Assembly (NCBI GenBank): GCA_030642545.1 | Contig: DAOWNP010000144.1 | Location: forward strand, 1-6,506 | DNA from: Desulfobacteraceae bacterium | Lineage (GTDB): Bacteria; Desulfobacterota; Desulfobacteria; Desulfobacterales; DAOWNP01 | DNA length: 6,506 nt | Direction of reading: 5' to 3' | Shown: positions 4,142 through 6,506 of the stretch, one piece after another | How positions within the stretch are numbered: position 1 is the stretch's first letter | How the letters are laid out: every line of letters starts with the position of its first letter | Made by a program: the position numbers and the translations under genes | The notes under the pieces: model-generated | What the model was told of the DNA's origin: nothing | Seen by the model: the letters and a program-made list of their open reading frames with translations, nothing else | Databases searched by the model: none

Positions 4142-5812
4142 TCACATTGCCTCAGGTGCTGATATACCTAAAAGGTTTAGTCCGTTTCGAATTGTTTTTA
4201 ATACAGCTGTAATAAGATACAGTCTGCTTTGCATAATGGCATGGTTATCTGTAAGTACTTTATGCTTGTTGTAATAAGAGTGAAAAAGGGATGCAAGGTT
4301 CATAAGGTAAAATGTTATTTTATGAGGCTCTTTTTGTAAAGCACTTATTTTGACAGTATCAGGATAAAAAGAGAGTGCTTTTATCAAACGAATTTCTTCA
4401 ATCTCATTTAACAAGAGTTCTGAAATATTGTTATCAAAAGCAGAAAAATCAACAGGATTTGATTCTTCTGCTTTTCTTAATATACTTGATATTCTTGCAT
4501 GAACATACTGGACATAATAAACAGGGTTGTCATTGGTTTTTTTCTTTGCAATTTCAAGATCAAAATCAAGAGGACTGTCATAGTGTCTTGAAAGAAAAAT
4601 AAAACGGGCTGCATCTTTTCCGACTTCATCTATAACATCTTTTAAAGATATAAACTGACCTGATCTTGTTGACATGGCAATTTGTTTGCCGTTTCTTAAG
4701 AGATTTACCAGTTGAATTAAAATTACATGGAATTTTTTTCTATCTGTTCCTGAAGCTTCTATGGAAGCCTTAATCCTTTGGATATATCCGTGATGATCTG
4801 CTCCCCATACATCAATAACTTCATCATATCCTCGTAAGAATTTTTCCTGATGATATGCTATGTCTGATGCAAAGTAGGTTGTAATGCCATTGCCTCTTAT
4901 AACAACCCTGTCTTTTTCATCTCCAAAATCAGTGGTTTTAAACCACAATGCGCCATCTTTTTCATAAATAATTTTTTGTTCTTTAAACTTTTTTATTGTT
5001 TTTTCGACCATGCCTGAATCAAAAAGGGACTGTTCACTAAACCAGTTGTCAAATATAACGTCAAAGGAGTTAAGATCTTTTTTTATTCCTGTTAGTATAT
5101 CTTTTGCTGCAATTTTTGAACAGTAAAATACAGCACTTTTTTCATCTGTTTTTAAAAGCGCATCTTTTTTATCATTATATATATTTTTTGCAATATCTAT
5201 AATATATTCTCCCTGATAACAATCATCAGGAAAAGGATCATCCATACCGAGAATAGATTTGTATCTTAAAAATACAGATGTTCCTAAAGTTTTTATCTGC
5301 CTGCCTGAGTCATTTACATAGTACTCTTTTTTAACATTATATCCTGCAAATGATAGTATTCTGGCAACTGCATCTCCTACAGCAGCACCTCTTCCATGAC
5401 CTACATGAAGCGGGCCTGTCGGGTTTGCACTTACAAATTCAATCTGGACTTTTTTGCCTTTGCCTATATTTTCTGAGCCGAACTTTAGATCTTCTCTAAA
5501 AATTTTTGCAAGAGAAGGATACCATGCTTTTGTATTTATAAAAAAATTGATAAATCCAGGACCTGCTATTTGAGTATCTTTGATAATATTATCAGGGTCA
5601 TCAATAGAAGATAGAATAGCTTCAGCTATTTTTTTGGGAGCCATTTTTTGTATAGATGCCATAGTCATTGCTATATTGGTTGAAAAATCTCCATGGGACT
5701 CTATTTTTGGTTCTTCTATAGTAATTTTAGTAAAACTTGATGAAGGAAGCAGCTTTGCCTGGTATGCTTTTTCCAAAGCATCTATAATAATATTTTTAAT
5801 AATAAGTTTCAT
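4142..5812 (-). CDS. argS: Arginyl-tRNA synthetase
   Basis: A 556-residue class I aminoacyl-tRNA synthetase that attaches arginine to tRNA-Arg in the cytoplasm; the length is typical. The N-terminal ~100 residues form the Arg-tRNA synthetase N domain that touches the tRNA elbow (ESHGDFSTNIAM at 38-50, IAGPGFINFF at 82-91). The HIGH signature appears as HVGH (136-139) in SANPTGPLHVGHGRGAAVGD. YFASDIAYHQEK and DVWGADHHGYIQR (335-346) follow in the Rossmann core. The KMSKS counterpart is the degenerate MSTRSG (380-385), as is common for this enzyme. The C-terminal anticodon-binding helical domain runs from about 430 and ends LLGISAPEAM. The start fits the family's N-terminus; the SD is weak (AAAGA-like, about ten bases away). 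It is the first gene of the minus-strand operon, transcribed from the region at 5944-5979. Confidence 0.97.
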   Translation of the reverse strand: MKLIIKNIIIDALEKAYQAKLLPSSSFTKITIEEPKIESHGDFSTNIAMTMASIQKMAPKKIAEAILSSIDDPDNIIKDTQIAGPGFINFFINTKAWYPSLAKIFREDLKFGSENIGKGKKVQIEFVSANPTGPLHVGHGRGAAVGDAVARILSFAGYNVKKEYYVNDSGRQIKTLGTSVFLRYKSILGMDDPFPDDCYQGEYIIDIAKNIYNDKKDALLKTDEKSAVFYCSKIAAKDILTGIKKDLNSFDVIFDNWFSEQSLFDSGMVEKTIKKFKEQKIIYEKDGALWFKTTDFGDEKDRVVIRGNGITTYFASDIAYHQEKFLRGYDEVIDVWGADHHGYIQRIKASIEASGTDRKKFHVILIQLVNLLRNGKQIAMSTRSGQFISLKDVIDEVGKDAARFIFLSRHYDSPLDFDLEIAKKKTNDNPVYYVQYVHARISSILRKAEESNPVDFSAFDNNISELLLNEIEEIRLIKALSFYPDTVKISALQKEPHKITFYLMNLASLFHSYYNKHKVLTDNHAIMQSRLYLITAVLKTIRNGLNLLGISAPEAM

Positions 5813-5885
5813 GTTTAAAAATCTTTTTGTAAAAAGTTCAATTTATAAAATAGCTGTAATATATACATAAGGCAGCGTAAATTAA

Positions 5886-5939
5886 GAAAACAGGATAAAA
5901 TATTTTTTTAGTTATGAAAATAATTTCATTCCTGTTTTC
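5886..5939 (-). promoter_or_regulatory. Structured 5' leader of the argS message
   Basis: GAAAACAGGA (5886-5895) and TCCTGTTTTC (5930-5939) are perfect 10-bp inverted arms. A second perfect pair, ATGAAA (5914-5919) and TTTCAT (5924-5929), is nested against the right arm with a 4-base loop. With the promoter predicted just upstream, the minus-strand transcript would begin near 5944, directly at this structure, leaving about 130 bases of leader before argS. It could stabilise the message 5' end or control argS expression. It has no long T-run and I recognise no known riboswitch or T-box motif. Confidence 0.4.
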
Positions 5940-5943
5940 AATA

Positions 5944-5979
5944 AAATTATAAAATAAATAATTTTATAATTTATGTCAA
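5944..5979 (-). promoter_or_regulatory. Promoter of the argS-gatA operon within a perfect inverted repeat
   Basis: On the minus strand TTGACA (5979-5974) is followed after 17 bases by TATTTT (5956-5951), a 4/6 -10 match. The region between and across them is a perfect 12-bp inverted repeat, AAATTATAAAAT (5944-5955) and ATTTTATAATTT (5961-5972), around five bases. The repeat therefore covers the -10 and spacer and could be an operator, though AT-only palindromes arise easily by chance in DNA this rich in A and T. Confidence 0.45.
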
Positions 5980-6006
5980 AAAGTCTTTGAATAAATATCA
6001 GGAAAC

Positions 6007-6046
6007 AGAGAAAATAAAGTTTTATAATAAAAACATATTTTTCTCT
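6007..6046. repeat. Compound hairpin in the argS upstream region
   Basis: AGAGAAAA (6007-6014) and TTTTCTCT (6039-6046) are perfect 8-bp arms. Nested inside are GTTTT (6019-6023) and AAAAC (6030-6034). On the plus strand TTTTA follows, giving a weak terminator look; no upstream plus-strand gene is visible that would need one. Confidence 0.35.
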
Positions 6047-6135
6047 TTTAAATTATATTGACAGATAAAACAAAATACTAATTTAAACGCTTTGAATGTA
6101 TTAATCAATAAAGGAAGTTAATAAATCAATTTTCC

Positions 6136-6179
6136 AACGCGAGAATTTGGATAAATTATGTTTTGCATCCGCCTGTCGA
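6136..6179 (+). repeat. Dispersed repeat, copy 2
   Basis: This is the plus-strand copy of the repeat at 901-944, sharing AACGC, TTGGATAAATTA, GTTTTG and GCCTGTCGA in the same order and nearly the same spacing. Similarity fades just after GCCTGTCGA in both copies, suggesting that this is a true element boundary. Confidence 0.6.
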
Positions 6180-6348
6180 AGCAAGAAATCAAATAACTTT
6201 AATTGCTTAATCAATTAATGAATATATTTTAGATAACCATTTGGCAAAAACTATTTTGGAGTAGCGGGCAATATATCAGTTTTGCATATATTATACAGAT
6301 ATGTTATAACACCCATATCCTATCGGGCACAACAAAACATGAAAATGA

Positions 6349-6506
6349 AATAACTTACTTGCAAATTATAAATTAGTAGAATTCCTTAATTCCAGACCTC
6401 GTAAAATTGGCCATTTTCAAGAGCATAAATTAGACAATATGTTCGGCAGTTTTTGCATGCAATTCAACATATTGGCACAATGCCTTTTTCAAAGTACTAT
6501 ACATAG
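6349..6506 (+). other. Reading frame running off the right edge, unrecognised
   Basis: From the stop at 6346-6348 this frame stays open to the window end (about 52 codons), containing KLVEFLNSRPRKIGHFQEHK and an in-frame ATG at 6439. No SD precedes that ATG. A tiny frame ATGAAAATGAAATAA at 6339 sits just upstream in another phase, so a frameshifted start is conceivable. The minus strand is also open here from the edge to a TAA at 6430-6432. I recognise neither product; this may be non-coding. Confidence 0.15.
6435..6474. repeat. Nested palindromes near the right edge
   Basis: CAATATGTT (6435-6443) and AACATATTG (6466-6474) are perfect 9-bp inverted arms, and between them TTGCATGCAA (6453-6462) is a perfect 10-bp palindrome. 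The arrangement could be an operator, a hairpin or a repeat end belonging to whatever lies beyond the window. Confidence 0.4.

Larger units (their letters stand above)
5813..6506. other. AT-rich stretch without a clear gene, upstream of argS
   Basis: No frame of convincing length or coding character fits inside. What it holds: the argS leader with hairpins (5886-5939), a promoter inside a perfect inverted repeat (5944-5979), a compound hairpin (6007-6046), the second copy of the dispersed repeat (6136-6179), a nested palindrome (6435-6474) and a frame that may enter a gene beyond the right edge (6349-6506). A TTGACA at 6058-6063 on the plus strand lacks a good -10. Confidence 0.5.

Noticed and set aside
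5813..5944. T-box or other known riboswitch upstream of argS
   Set aside because: No T-box sequence, specifier loop or attenuator terminator is recognisable; only simple hairpins are seen.

Overview
The window looks like chromosomal DNA of a low-GC (by eye clearly below 40% G+C), anaerobic-type bacterium, most plausibly a desulfobacterial member of the Desulfobacterota. The evidence is the gene order argS - SPOR-domain protein - gatC - gatA and the flavour of the proteins. This placement is an inference from gene order and composition, not from a marker-gene comparison.

Layout. Positions 1-203 are non-coding: a possible insertion-sequence end at the extreme left, a 28-bp hairpin, and a promoter with a palindromic operator. 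Positions 204-815 (+) hold a HigBA-type toxin-antitoxin module. The toxin frame is broken by one extra T exactly at a CTT-TAG-T sequence, while the antitoxin is intact. Positions 816-1346 hold no convincing gene but are dense in inverted repeats: a palindromic block at 901-1047, a long hairpin at 1168-1260 and a terminator-like hairpin at 1311-1343. From 5812 down to 1347 (all -) runs a five-gene, probably co-transcribed block: argS (arginyl-tRNA synthetase), a membrane-anchored SPOR protein, gatC and gatA (two subunits of the tRNA-dependent amidotransferase), and a 68-residue protein of unknown function. Positions 5813-6506 are AT-rich and non-coding or nearly so. They carry a likely argS promoter inside a perfect 12-bp inverted repeat, further hairpins, and a second, inverted copy of a repeat also found at 901-944. 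A short reading frame runs off the right edge.

How the genes fit together. argS charges tRNA-Arg. GatC and GatA belong to the GatCAB enzyme, which converts misacylated Glu-tRNA(Gln) and/or Asp-tRNA(Asn) to the correct forms; gatB is not in this window and must lie elsewhere. The SPOR protein (one membrane helix, Lys-rich linker, C-terminal peptidoglycan-binding domain) is a cell-envelope gene inside a translation operon. The toxin-antitoxin locus and the repeat-rich flanks look like accessory DNA beside this conserved core. The observations most worth following up are the prfB-like +1 frameshift context in the toxin gene, the operator/leaderless-start arrangement in front of it, the inverted dispersed repeat on both sides of the operon, and the structured argS leader. 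No wholly new multi-gene system is evident.
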